Source of the DNA: Bettongia penicillata ogilbyi
Lineage: Eukaryota > Chordata > Mammalia > Diprotodontia > Potoroidae
Reading direction: 5' to 3'
Length of the DNA stretch: 64,000 bases
Assembly: GCA_023548195.1 (NCBI GenBank)
Contig: JAJHZJ010000013.1
Location: 877,001 to 941,000 of the forward strand
Positions 55,351-64,000 of this stretch are shown here, piece after piece. The notes beneath the pieces are model-generated. The model did no database searches. It worked only from the letters and a program-made list of their open reading frames with translations, and was not told the origin of the DNA. Position 1 is the first letter of the stretch. Each line of letters begins with the position of its first letter. A program made the position numbers and the translations under genes.

Positions 55351-55904
55351 ACACAAGACGCAAGAGAAGCATGAAAAGATAAACACGAAGGAGAAATCAT
55401 TAAAACCCTCAATAAATTTAAACTTTTTATAAAGATACATGTAACTACTAAAAATTTTGTCATTATTAGGCCAGTTAAAAGCAGTCTACACAGACATGGG
55501 CATGAGTATGATTCAATTATGTTGGGACAATTGGAAAATAAATATGAAGGGGTGAGAAAGACGGATGCAGTGGGAGAAGGGGGAGATAAAATGGGGAAAA
55601 TTATCTTACATAAAAGAAATATGCAAGGAAAAGCTTTTACAATGGAGGGGGAAATGGGGACAATGTCTGAACCTCACTTTCATCATGACTGGTTAAAAGA
55701 GGGAAGGGAAAAATATATATAAACACACTCTTTTGAGTAAAGAAATCTACCTTACCCAACAAAGAAATAGGAGGGTTATAGGACAAGAGAAAAGGGAAGG
55801 AAATGATAAAAGAGAGGGCAGATTAAGGAAGACAGTGGTCAAAAGTGAAACAGACTTTTGACAAGGGATAGGATACAAAGAGAGGATAAACAGAAGAAAA
55901 TAGG
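55351..55904 (+). other. ORF1-ORF2 spacer of L1 element E
   Basis: This is about 550 bp of purine-rich noncoding sequence. In order it resembles the region following ORF1 in the HAL1 copies: a GGAGGGGGAAA block, a CTCACTTTCATCA block, an ACACTC..TTTTG block, and GATGGAGAGAAATACAATTAGTA near the ORF2 start. It is the link between the two element types. Confidence 0.6.
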
Positions 55905-56067
55905 ATGGAGAGAAATACAATTAGTAATCATAACTGTGACTGTGAATGGAGGATGAGCCTATCCATAAAAAATGGAAGTGGATAGCAGAATGGATTAGAA
56001 ACCAGAATTCAACAATATCTTGTTTACAAGAGACATATTTGAAACAGAAACACACACAGAGGGGGAA

Positions 56068-56148
<81 letters not shown>

Positions 56149-56150
56149 CA

Positions 56151-56221
<71 letters not shown>

Positions 56222-56385
56222 TTAAAATAAGGAGATGGAACAAAATCTACTATGCTTTTAATGAAGTTAAAAAGGCAAAGGTAGCAATCATGATCTCAGA
56301 AACAGCAAAATCAAAAAATCAAAAATGATAAAAGAGTTTATCAGGGAAACTATATTTTGACAAAATGTAAACAATGAAGCTGTAT
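55905..56385 (+). pseudogene. L1 element E: ORF2 endonuclease N-terminus with GA microsatellite
   Basis: The reading KKWKWIAEWIRNQNSTISCLQETYLKQKHT matches the start of the AP-like endonuclease of L1 ORF2, including the QET motif with the metal-binding glutamate. After a roughly 155-bp GA expansion it resumes as KVKIRRWNKIYYAFNEVKKAKVAIMISE. The domain is then cut short near GNYIL, and the RT is missing. The protein is not functional. Confidence 0.82.
56066..56219 (+). repeat. (GA)n microsatellite inside the old ORF2 endonuclease
   Basis: This is about 150 bp of nearly pure GA with three CAGA interruptions. It seems to have grown from a short purine stretch after ACACACAGAG. The open frames of alternating Arg and Glu (plus strand) or Ser and Leu (minus strand) here are artefacts of the repeat. 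Confidence 0.95.
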
Positions 56386-57370
56386 CAAAAATTTTACAGC
56401 AAATATCTCTGATAAAGGTCTCTTGTCTCCACTATATAGGGAATTGAGTCAAAGACATTCCTCAATTAATGAATTGTCAAGAAATATGAGAGGCAGTTTT
56501 CAGAAGAAAAAAATCATCATATGAAAAATGCTCTAAATCACTAATAATTGAAAAAATGCAAATTAAAACAACTCTATGCTATTCCCCCACACCAATCAGA
56601 AATGGCAAGTGCTAGAGGCATAGGGGAAAATAGGCACACTAATGAACTGTTAGTTGAGTTGTGAACTGATCTAACCATTCTGGAGAACAATTTAGAACTA
56701 CACCTATAGGGCTATAAAACTGTGCATACCCTTTGACCCAGCAATACCACCACTAGTCTGTGCCCCCAAAGAGACCAAAGAAAAAGGAAAAGAATCTATA
56801 TGTACAAAAGTTCATAACAACTCTTGTGGTGGCAAAGAATTGGACATTGAAGAGATGTCCATCAACTAAAGGATGACTAAACAAGTTGTGGCATATGACT
56901 GTAATGGAATAGTGGTATGCTTTCCAAAATGATGAGCAGGATGTTTTTAGAAAAACTTGGGAAAATCCATATGAACTGATGCAAAGTGAAGTAAGCAGAA
57001 CCAGGAGATCATTGTACACAGTGATAGCCAAATTGTAATGATGATCAACAATGAAAAACTCAGCTATTCAATACAATGATCCAAGACAATTCCATAGGAC
57101 TCATGATGAAAAACACTATCTTCCTCAAGAGAAAGAACTGATGAACTCTGAGTGAAAACTGAAATATATTTTTCATTTTACTTTTCTTGCTTTTTTGCAA
57201 TATAATACAGATAATATGGAAATGTTTTGCAAAATTTCATCTGTATGATTGATATTATATTGCTCACTTTCTCAGTGGGTAGAGATGGAGCAGGCAAGAG
57301 AGAGAGGATTTAAAACTCAAAAATAATTATTTAAGAATGTTAAAAATAAATAAATAATGGATTTTAAGAG
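56385..57370 (+). pseudogene. L1 element E: ORF2 C-terminal region and 3' UTR
   Basis: A degraded ORF2 C-terminus is recognisable by ISLIKGLLSPLYRELSQ, by the aactgttagttgagttgtgaactg region corresponding to the HCWWEC part, and by ccctttgacccagcaataccacc (PFDPAIPP-like). The 3' UTR ends actcaaaaataattatttaag..aaataaataaataatgg, which is close to the HAL1 tail. This tail likeness supports a shared reverse transcriptase. Confidence 0.75.
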
Positions 57371-57518
57371 AAACAGACAGACAGATTGACAGAGATAGAG
57401 AGAAGCTACTTGAAAATAAATTAAGTTCATGTGAGATTCACTAAAGTCAAAAGCAATTCACTTCTATTTTAATTCAACACACTCAACTAACTGTACAGCA
57501 CTGTGCTAAGTGCTTAGG

Positions 57519-58061
57519 TGTGGTGTTAATATAATATTAATGAGAGTTAAAGATCTCTACCTCCCCATTAATAGGCCTCAGGTGGAGCTCATTAAGGGAA
57601 GCTTGATTAGGGAGACTTGTTTTGTAGGAAGGTCCACACAGTTTGTTAATTGTTAATGAGGCTCTGGGTCACAAGAGTCATGATACCCTCCTGCTCTAAA
57701 AGTGTATACATACTCTGAGTTTGCTTTGGGGACTTACTCTTAGGAAGAAGGTTCATGTGCCAGATGAGACTCTGGGTAGCCATTAAGGAGCTACTGTCTT
57801 TGAAAACCCAGATGTTGGTGCTTCTCTCTCTGGTCAGATACCTGGATCTGTCTGTTCATCTGTGATGTATGCATTACTTATGATCAGTCAATTGGAAGTC
57901 CTGACTGTTGGTCTTTATTTCTCTGTTTGTATTTTCTCTATGGGTAGGTGTGATTAAAGAAGATTGTTGACCCCTCAAAAGTTGTTTTCCTTTTAGAAAA
58001 GCAGATCTAAGAACTTGTGCTAGTAGGCCATCCTGGATATATCAGGGTGCTTGCTGCTACT
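57519..58061 (+). mobile_element. Solo LTR of an endogenous retrovirus, copy 2
   Basis: This 543-bp LTR is homologous over its length to the reverse complement of 21506..21999. Shared blocks include GAGTTAAAGATC, GAAGAAGGTTCATGT, CCAGATGAGACTCTGGG and CAGGGTGCTTGCT. It starts TGTGG, ends CTACT (decayed from ..ACA), and has a perfect 5-bp TSD TTAGG (57514..57518, 58062..58066). Removing it rejoins an older repeat (gtgctaagtgcttagg + acatgcaaagatgaa), which confirms the boundaries. Confidence 0.87.
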
Positions 58062-58319
58062 TTAGGACATGCAAAGATGAATAAGACATTATTATACAAT
58101 TACTATATGCTTTATAATTAATGTTTCGCAGTGTATCAAACAAGTGAAGAGTGGTGATCTCATAAAACATGAAATTTAAGATTTTGCTTTTCCTTTAACT
58201 AGCAGTTACATGTAATAATGCCATATGCATTTAGCAATCTCAGGGAATGGTTCCAATTTTCATTTGATTTTAATCATTTTTGTTAGAAATATACTCTTTC
58301 CTGAAAGTCAGCATATTTT

Positions 58320-58410
58320 AAGTTTTAGTATGTTGTTATTTTAAACTATTAATTTTAAGCTATTAAAGCTTAAAACTGCACTAAGACTTTTGAGAAAGCC
58401 TCTATTTCTA
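58320..58410. mobile_element. Mariner-like MITE end
   Basis: The bases cttaaaactgcactaagact then tttgagaaagcctcta match the right arm of the MITE at 15056-15246. The inner part has ttaagctattaaagc. Confidence 0.5.
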
Positions 58411-59070
58411 AAATGAATTGAATATTCCCCTGACTTAATAAATAACATATTAACCTTTTTCTTGGTAACTCAGGTACCTAATTATGGATTTCAGTTATTA
58501 TAATACTCCATAATGAAATATTATCTTCAAAAATGAATTAGATTTAGAGGATTGTTTGCCCCTAAATAAACAACCCCAGAGTACTGACCTTTCCTAATTA
58601 GTATTTCTGAGGTCTTCTTCCTTGTGGTCAGCTACCATTTTATGCTATAGTAGCTGGGTTTGCTTCTTAACAGCCCTTACTACTTTTCTTTTGTTACAAT
58701 CTAGGTCAGAATTTATAGCTGCTGGATAACCCAACTTGGTCTTATTCTGCATATCTATGGTATTTTAGGGGTTCCTTCTGCTGAAACTGTGATTTCATTT
58801 ATGTAGGAAAACTCTTGTGAAAATTCTCTCTATTAATATATTTCAAGAACTCATATGTTAACATATAGTCTTAGAGGCAATTGACAGTTGCCTTGGACAC
58901 CAAGAAGTTACATTACTTGCTACTATGTAGAATACACACTGTATACATAGCTAGTATGGCAGAATCTCCCATCCACTGTTGACCTCACTGTCTCTTGCTA
59001 TGCCAACTAACTCATTAAATCTGTTCAATTTTTAAAACACTCCTAAATCTCATAGATCCACTTATTCTCA
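58411..59070. other. Unassigned intronic stretch
   Basis: No recognised repeat or coding signal. Confidence 0.45.
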
Positions 59071-59072
59071 TA

Positions 59073-59408
59073 AGGGGCAGGTAGGGGCATAGGTACAGTG
59101 GCTAGAGCAGGAGTCAGGAGGACCTGATTTCAAATCTCACCTCACCTGATTTCAAATCTTACCTCAGACACTTGACACTCACTAGATGTGTGACTTTGGG
59201 CAAGTCACTTAACCCCAATTGCTTCATCCTGGGTCATCTCCAGTCATCCTGATGAATATCTGGTTACTGGATTCAGATGGCCCTGGAGGAGAAGTGAGGC
59301 TGGTGACCTGCACAGCCCTCCCTCACTCAAAACAAAGTCAAGTGCAAGTCATGTCATTATTTCTCCAATGACATGGTCGTCTTTGGCAACGAAGGATGAA
59401 CACACACA
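59073..59408 (+). mobile_element. Marsupial tRNA-headed SINE with a distinct tail
   Basis: The head is a tRNA-derived MIR/CORE type (ggggcaggtaggggcataggtacagtggctagag, then a B-box-like region ending at gtgactttgggcaagtcacttaac). The tail differs from Mar-1 and reads gacatggtcgtctttggcaacgaaggatgaacacac. The internal gatttcaaatct..acctca segment is duplicated in tandem (about 59125-59165). I believe this is a marsupial-specific SINE but do not name the family. Confidence 0.75.
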
Positions 59409-60870
59409 TTTTCACAAATAAGATGGTTGAGTTCTAAGTTCATTTATGCTGCCTTACCCCTTCTCCTGATGTTCTATTTTTTCTAATAAAAACTTTAAAG
59501 AAGCTTAAAATGGTGCCATGCCATGGCTTTGTCATCACTACTAGACACAGATAAGTCAATCATGTAGGCTGGTGGTGCTTTCCCTCTGCATGATCCTCCA
59601 ATCTCTCCAGAGATTTAGAGCCAACAACACCCACAAAACTGCCAGGAACCCACATGGAGACACAAGCACACTCATATTCTATGTACATCCATCATTGTCT
59701 CTTCTTGTTCTCAAACTAGTGTTCTCTTTCCATGTGCACTCAAAAACTGATTGACGTTCTATCACAAACACCCACCCCTACTCCACCAGTTACCAACAGC
59801 AAAATAACATCCTAACCATGCTTTATGAGGGGCAGGAGGCTGAGAGAGAGAGAGCTAGCAAGATGCTGAAAGTCTCTTCATCTCACTTGCCCATTGGCTC
59901 TCTCTTCAGAGTCTATTAATTAGGACATGGTCTACTTCTTTTCTTTCACTTAAATGCTTGGATTTTGTGACATCAGTTTTTCCTCACTGTTCAAATTTCT
60001 GTGCTTATTCCCAGGTTTATGTCTTCCAGGTAGTTGTGGTTGCTAGAAGTTCCCATCAGATAAATGATGAGTTAATTTGTTTACTTTTTTAAATTCTACA
60101 ATTAAAAAAGAGATGAAAAGTCTAGCATCAGACAGAAACTAAGTTCCATCTCTCAATGTCAAATGCTTTCTAAGAATGTATTTAGGGAAAGAGAATTCAA
60201 AGATCCTCTAAATTTTTTACTACTTCCCACACTGTGTAAGGCTTGAGTCCCTGCAGTGTGAACTGCAGGGTGACATAAAGTTTTATTTCCATTTGAACTC
60301 AGCAAAACTGTTTTATAATCCCTGCTGGGCAGCTTTCCACAGTTTCTGGAGTTCACCCTGGATTTTAGCCAATGGCAATGTACTACCACCATAATCTACA
60401 GGGAACAAAAAACTTTCTAGGGAAGGATATCTTTTTTCCTTCAAAACCCTCCATGCCTATGTCAAAATCACCATGTCTTCTAACTGCAGCAAGTAATGCT
60501 CTTAACTTAACTGTGAAGACAGAGGTCATAAATCCTTCAAGGCTTTCCTCACCAGACTCAGAAACTTAGAATTCACAAACAGAAGAACTTGACTGGGTCT
60601 CTGGGCTAGCAAGAAGGCCAACCTCCCTCCATTAGTCACTAAAAGGAAAAGTATGAGCAGTGTCAGAGCTGATGTGTAGACCCTCTCTTGACTAACAGTG
60701 AACTAACAGTGAAGCCTCTGCTGCTGGTACAATGTGATACACTTCAACATTAGGGCTGCATATGGACCACAAAATGATTGGTAATCTATCTTCCTCCTGC
60801 AGGAATTTCAAGGTTTTAAGTTCAACCAAAATCTTTGAATCTGAATGATTGTTTATACCTATAATCTTGG
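59409..60870. other. Unassigned intronic stretch
   Basis: About 1.45 kb. Short frames (60-83 codons) lie on both strands without domains. An AG run (59842-59854) is the only simple repeat. Confidence 0.45.
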
Positions 60871-60872
60871 AA

Positions 60873-61120
60873 GCAGCTAGGAGACATAGTAGATAAAGCA
60901 CTGGCATAGAGTTAGGAGGACCTGAGTTTATGTCTGGCCTCAAATACTTACTAGCTGTGTGATCCTGGGCAAGTCACTTATCCTCCATTTCCTCAATTGT
61001 ACAACAGGGATAATAACAGCACCTATCTAGCAGGGTTGCTGTGAGGATCAAATAAGATACTGTTTATAAGACCTGGCACAAAGTAAGTACTGTAAAAATG
61101 CTCATTCCCTTCCCTTGTGA
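60873..61120 (+). mobile_element. MIR (THER)-type SINE, full length
   Basis: Head gaagcagctaggagacatag..gcactggcatagagttagga, core ctgtgtgatcctgggcaagt, and tail ggataataacagcacctatc, gtgaggatcaaataagatac, ctggcacaaagtaagtactg. Confidence 0.82.
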
Positions 61121-61619
61121 GAAATAACTGTGAGGAAAATACTTTAAAATTGTGTTTGCTCTTATTAAAAACTTGACAAACACCAAGGAACATGAACATT
61201 TCTACATACAAGGAATAGAAAAGCAGAATTGTATATAAAATTGTGAATCTCACAGATGAAAGTATATATTCAGTTAGACATGTTAGTTCTAGACATGTCT
61301 CGCTTCTTTACGTTGCCCTCTAAACTTCTCTCTGATCTCCTTTGCACTTTCTTTAAATATTTCATGAATACTGTTTTCTTTCTTCTTTTTGACATTACCA
61401 TTACTATTCCTGCCTTCTCCTTCCCAGGTCTCCCTCCACAAAAAAAGAAATTCACCTTCCCTTGTGAGAAACTCGCAGTATCAGGCAAAACAAATCTCTA
61501 TATACTGGTCATGTCTGAAAATGTAAACTCATACTGTACCTCTCATCCATCACCCACCTCCAAGAGGTGGGACTCACGCTTCATCATGAGCCATAATGGC
61601 TGTTGATCAGAATTAAGTC

Positions 61620-62275
61620 TTTTTTTTTAATTTCAGATACAAGATCTTTATCTGATGAATTGTACATAAATTTTTTCTCCGTTTTCTGTTTTCCTCCTTC
61701 TCTTGGTCACATTTTGTACAAAATCTTTTTAATTTCATGCAATGAAAATTATCCCCTTTACGTCTAACACCTATCTCCTGTTTCTTCATAAATTGTTTAC
61801 CTGTCCATATGTCTCAGAGGTAATATGTTCTGTGTTCTCCTAATTTTCTTCTAAATTCTCCCTGTGTATCTAGGCCACATATCTGTTTGGACCTTATCTT
61901 AGTGCATGGTCTAAGATACTGATATCTGCCCAGTTTCTGCCACATTGCTTTCCAGTTTTCCCAACAATTTTTTAAAACCAAATAATGAATTTAACTCCCC
62001 AAATTGTAGGTCTTTACACTTGTCAAATACAAGCTTATGATGTTTGCTTGCTACTGTCAATTGTATGTCTTCTCTATTCAATTGATCTACCTTTCTATTT
62101 TTTAGCCAGTACCAGATAGTTTTTGATAATTACTGCCTTATTATACAGTTTAACATCTGGTACTACTCAACTCCTTCCCTTACATTTTTGTTCATTATTT
62201 CCTTTTATATGCTTGACTCTTTTTCCAAGTGAATTTTATTAGGTTTTTCTCATTTACATTCAAATTTATAATTAC
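61620..62275 (-). pseudogene. L1 ORF2 3' part, antisense
   Basis: On the plus strand, ttatctgatgaattgtacat, cattttgtacaaaatctttt, accttatcttagtgcatggt, agtttctgccacattgcttt, ccagttttcccaacaatttt and ttagccagtaccagatagtt appear in the order of the reverse complement of the C-terminal third of L1 ORF2. It is diverged. Bases 62280-62960 are C/T-rich and not assigned. Confidence 0.7.
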
Positions 62276-62964
62276 TATTTGTGAATTACCCTCCATCTTA
62301 TTTTTATTCACTATTTTCCTTACCTTATGGAGTTGCCTTATCTTCTCCCCTTACCCTCTTATGCCAAATTTTAGCTAAGCCTCTAAAAGTCCTAACCTTC
62401 TCTATTCACACATCCCCATCTTAATCTAGATACACTTCAAAAAGTCACTCCTTCACCCTATCCCCCAGTTTTCTCCACTCTCTACAAGTTCAGAAGTTTT
62501 CTCAACCTCTTTAGATGTATACATGGTTTCTTCTTCAACTCAGATGAGAATTAGGTTCCAATATGAGCAACCCTCCACCCTCACCTCCTTTCCCTGTATT
62601 ATTTCTTCCTTTTAGGTCCTTTTCATGAGATTGTTTCACTTTTTATCTTTTTCCTAGTCAATTTTCTTTCTTAAAATCACCTCATCATACACAATTCAGC
62701 ACCAACCTTTCTTTCAAACTACCTTAGTAATGCTAACAGTTTTCAGAATTGCCCTCCTCCCCTACACCTTTTGCTTGTATGTAAGTTTTCTCTGCCCTTT
62801 GATCCTTTCTTTCTGTCACTTTCTTTTAGCTTTCTAAAAAGATGTCTGGGCACATCCTGGAATCCTTGAAGTTCAGCATCAATCTGGATTTCCAGGATTA
62901 GGTTTCTATGCCATGCTGGATTTGGTTGTGGATGGTCTATGATCTCAAGTGTGTCCACAAGACT

Positions 62965-63355
62965 GAGACAGCTCAGCTTCAATTTCTAGATGAAGATCAC
63001 ACCAGAAGGAGAGGAAGGAGCCCTGAAGGCTAGGGATGAACCTTGGGTGGGCAGACTGTTCTCCAGCTTCCAAAACCAATCTATGCAGGGATATGCCTCA
63101 GCATATGTAGCCAAGCAGCCACACACCCACTGAACTCCTTAGCAGGCCTGACCGGGACATGGCAAGGAGCATTGCAGAAGACCTCTTCAGCTCAGAAAGG
63201 GTCAGGGGGAGCAGCTGGAGGAGAGAGATGAGGAAGCCTAGTCACCTGTATCCCTCCAGATGATCTCTCCCCTTCCTTCCAGGGAGTGAACAGCTAACAG
63301 CTGACAGTCCTTAAACCCTTCCCTTAGGTCTTTCAAAGTTGCTTTTCTTTACAAA
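62965..63355. other. Unassigned stretch, slightly GC-richer
   Basis: A 62-codon plus frame (63043..63231) and a minus frame (62743..62982) show no domain. No repeat family is recognised. Confidence 0.4.
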
Positions 63356-63359
63356 GTTA

Positions 63360-63565
63360 TACTCATTGCAGTACATTGACTCTGGTGTGAGAGGACCTGG
63401 ATTCAAATTCCATCTTCAAATGTTTTACTACCTGGGTGATTTTGGACAAGTCATTTAGTCTCCTTTGACCTTATTTTCCTATAAATCTATAAAACCTATA
63501 AAATTAGGAGATTGGACTGGACAGCCCCTGAGGTCCCTTATAATTTTAGTATCATGATCTGATAT
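63360..63565 (+). mobile_element. MIR-like SINE
   Basis: Contains gtgagaggacctggattcaa, gattttggacaagtcattta and tggactggacagcccctgag. Confidence 0.72.
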
Positions 63566-63894
63566 TCACTTTGTTTTGCATCAGTTCATACAAGACTTCC
63601 CAGGTTTCTCTGTATCCTTTCATAGTTTTTGCAGTGAAATAATAATCTCTTCAGTTAATATTCAGTAATTTGTTCAGCCATTCCTCAGTTGATGGACACC
63701 TCCTTAGAGGAAAGTGTCTAATAAACGGTAAGGCATTTTACAAGAATAAGCTATTATTGACACTGTAATTATTACTCATTCTACTCTTTCATCAGTCTCT
63801 TTCAAGACTTTCCCAAACCCTCTTAACACTACTATCTTCCCTCTGTTGATTTTCAAATTCATCCTACACATAGCTTGTTTTTTACATAGTTGTT

Positions 63895-64000
63895 CATTGC
63901 CTCCCCATTAGATTGTAAACTCTACTCAAGCAGGAAGTTTTTTGCTTTGCTTTGTATCTTTAGTCCTTAGCACAGTGCCTAGCACAGTAGGTGTGCTCAT
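63895..64000 (+). mobile_element. L2 3' end, cut by the window edge
   Basis: Contains cattagattgtaaactctac and tccttagcacagtgcctagc then acagtaggtg. Confidence 0.72.

Larger units (their letters stand above)
50525..57370 (+). mobile_element. Old L1 element E, internally deleted and hosting two later insertions
   Basis: The pieces in order are: 5' UTR start (50525-50617, AAGCCAAGATAGCAGATTAG), ORF1 middle (53391-53927), ORF1 C-terminus (55224-55350), a roughly 550-bp spacer (55351 to about 55905), start of the ORF2 endonuclease (to about 56385), the ORF2 C-terminal region (56385 to about 57030) and the 3' UTR (to 57370, aaaataaataaataatgg). The 5' UTR to mid-ORF1 part and the ORF2 RT core are missing. 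HAL1 copy D and an L1 3' fragment (53928-55204) interrupt it. All parts share one orientation, so one ancestral element is the simplest reading, but the 5' piece could be separate. Confidence 0.7.
41022..64000 (-). other. KCNK10: Intron of KCNK10 upstream of the recognised exon (partial)
   Basis: From the acceptor to the right edge I saw no sign of the preceding exon, which would encode TM1 and the TVITTIG filter. The content is repeats: two L1 clusters, HAL1 copies C and D, a solo LTR, SINEs and L2. Confidence 0.72.

Noticed and set aside
55946..56328. Frames encoding long Arg-Glu or Ser-Leu repeats
   Set aside because: They are translations of the GA microsatellite. Only the first 40 and last 30 codons are meaningful, as decayed L1 endonuclease.
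21506..58061. The two LTRs as ends of one provirus
   Set aside because: They lie on opposite strands, each has its own distinct 5-bp duplication, and no viral genes lie between, so they are two separate solo LTRs.
1..64000. CRISPR arrays, rRNA, tRNA genes, operons
   Set aside because: No spaced direct repeats, no rRNA-like blocks and no intact tRNA cloverleaf. tRNA-like boxes occur only in SINE heads.

Overview
This window is intronic DNA of a marsupial-type mammal. That call rests on three things: many tRNA-headed CORE-SINEs of the MIR and Mar-1 kind, ancient L2 and CR1/L3 LINEs, and several LINE-1 elements whose ORF1 begins MPRKGKKNKT and whose ORF2 carries marsupial-like sequence. There is no bacterial gene, operon, rRNA, tRNA or CRISPR array. 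Almost every open frame in the window lies in a repeat or is a chance ORF.

One host-gene exon is clear: 40861..41021 on the minus strand. It is 161 bp with good splice sites, and it encodes the selectivity-filter tail and second membrane segment of a TREK-family two-pore potassium channel. The residues match TREK-2 (KCNK10) better than TREK-1 (KCNK2). Everything else then lies in two large introns of a minus-strand KCNK10 gene, 1..40854 downstream and 41022..64000 upstream.

The most notable content is a family of short LINEs with ORF1 but no ORF2. Copies A (8950..11823, minus), B (25592..28560, plus) and D (50618..53376, plus) are each 2.76-2.97 kb. Each has a GC-rich 5' UTR starting with an AAGATGGC (YY1-like) box, one to three tandem units of about 70-80 bp, one ORF1, about 1 kb of noncoding sequence with a purine-rich tract, and an A-rich AATAAA tail. 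A and B have convincing target-site duplications (TSDs); the TSD of D is weaker. Copy A keeps an uninterrupted 366-codon ORF1. Copy C (44364..47433) is a 5'-truncated relative carrying about 1 kb of extra 3' sequence. These are HAL1-like ('half-L1') elements that must depend on an L1 ORF2 supplied in trans. An older L1 in the same window (E, 50525..57370) still has ORF2 pieces. Its ORF1-ORF2 spacer resembles the HAL1 region after ORF1, so it points to how the short elements arose.

Layout. 1-8550: SINEs, L2 and L1 ORF2 pieces. 8556-11888: a hAT-like element split by HAL1 copy A. 12-21 kb: SINEs, an L2, a mariner-like MITE and L1 RT fragments. 21506-21999: a solo LTR with a 5-bp TSD. 25.6-28.6 kb: HAL1 copy B. 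29-35 kb: CR1/L3, a palindromic hAT MITE and a long L2. 37-41.3 kb: two head-to-tail hAT-like pairs flanking the KCNK10 exon. 43.5-47.4 kb: an L1 3' end and HAL1 copy C. 50.5-57.4 kb: a nest of old L1, HAL1 copy D and a further L1 fragment. 57519-58061: a second solo LTR of the same family. 58-64 kb: SINEs, an antisense L1 ORF2 piece and unassigned sequence.

Boundaries of old repeats are read by eye and may be off by tens of bases. Repeat names follow family resemblance, not a database search.
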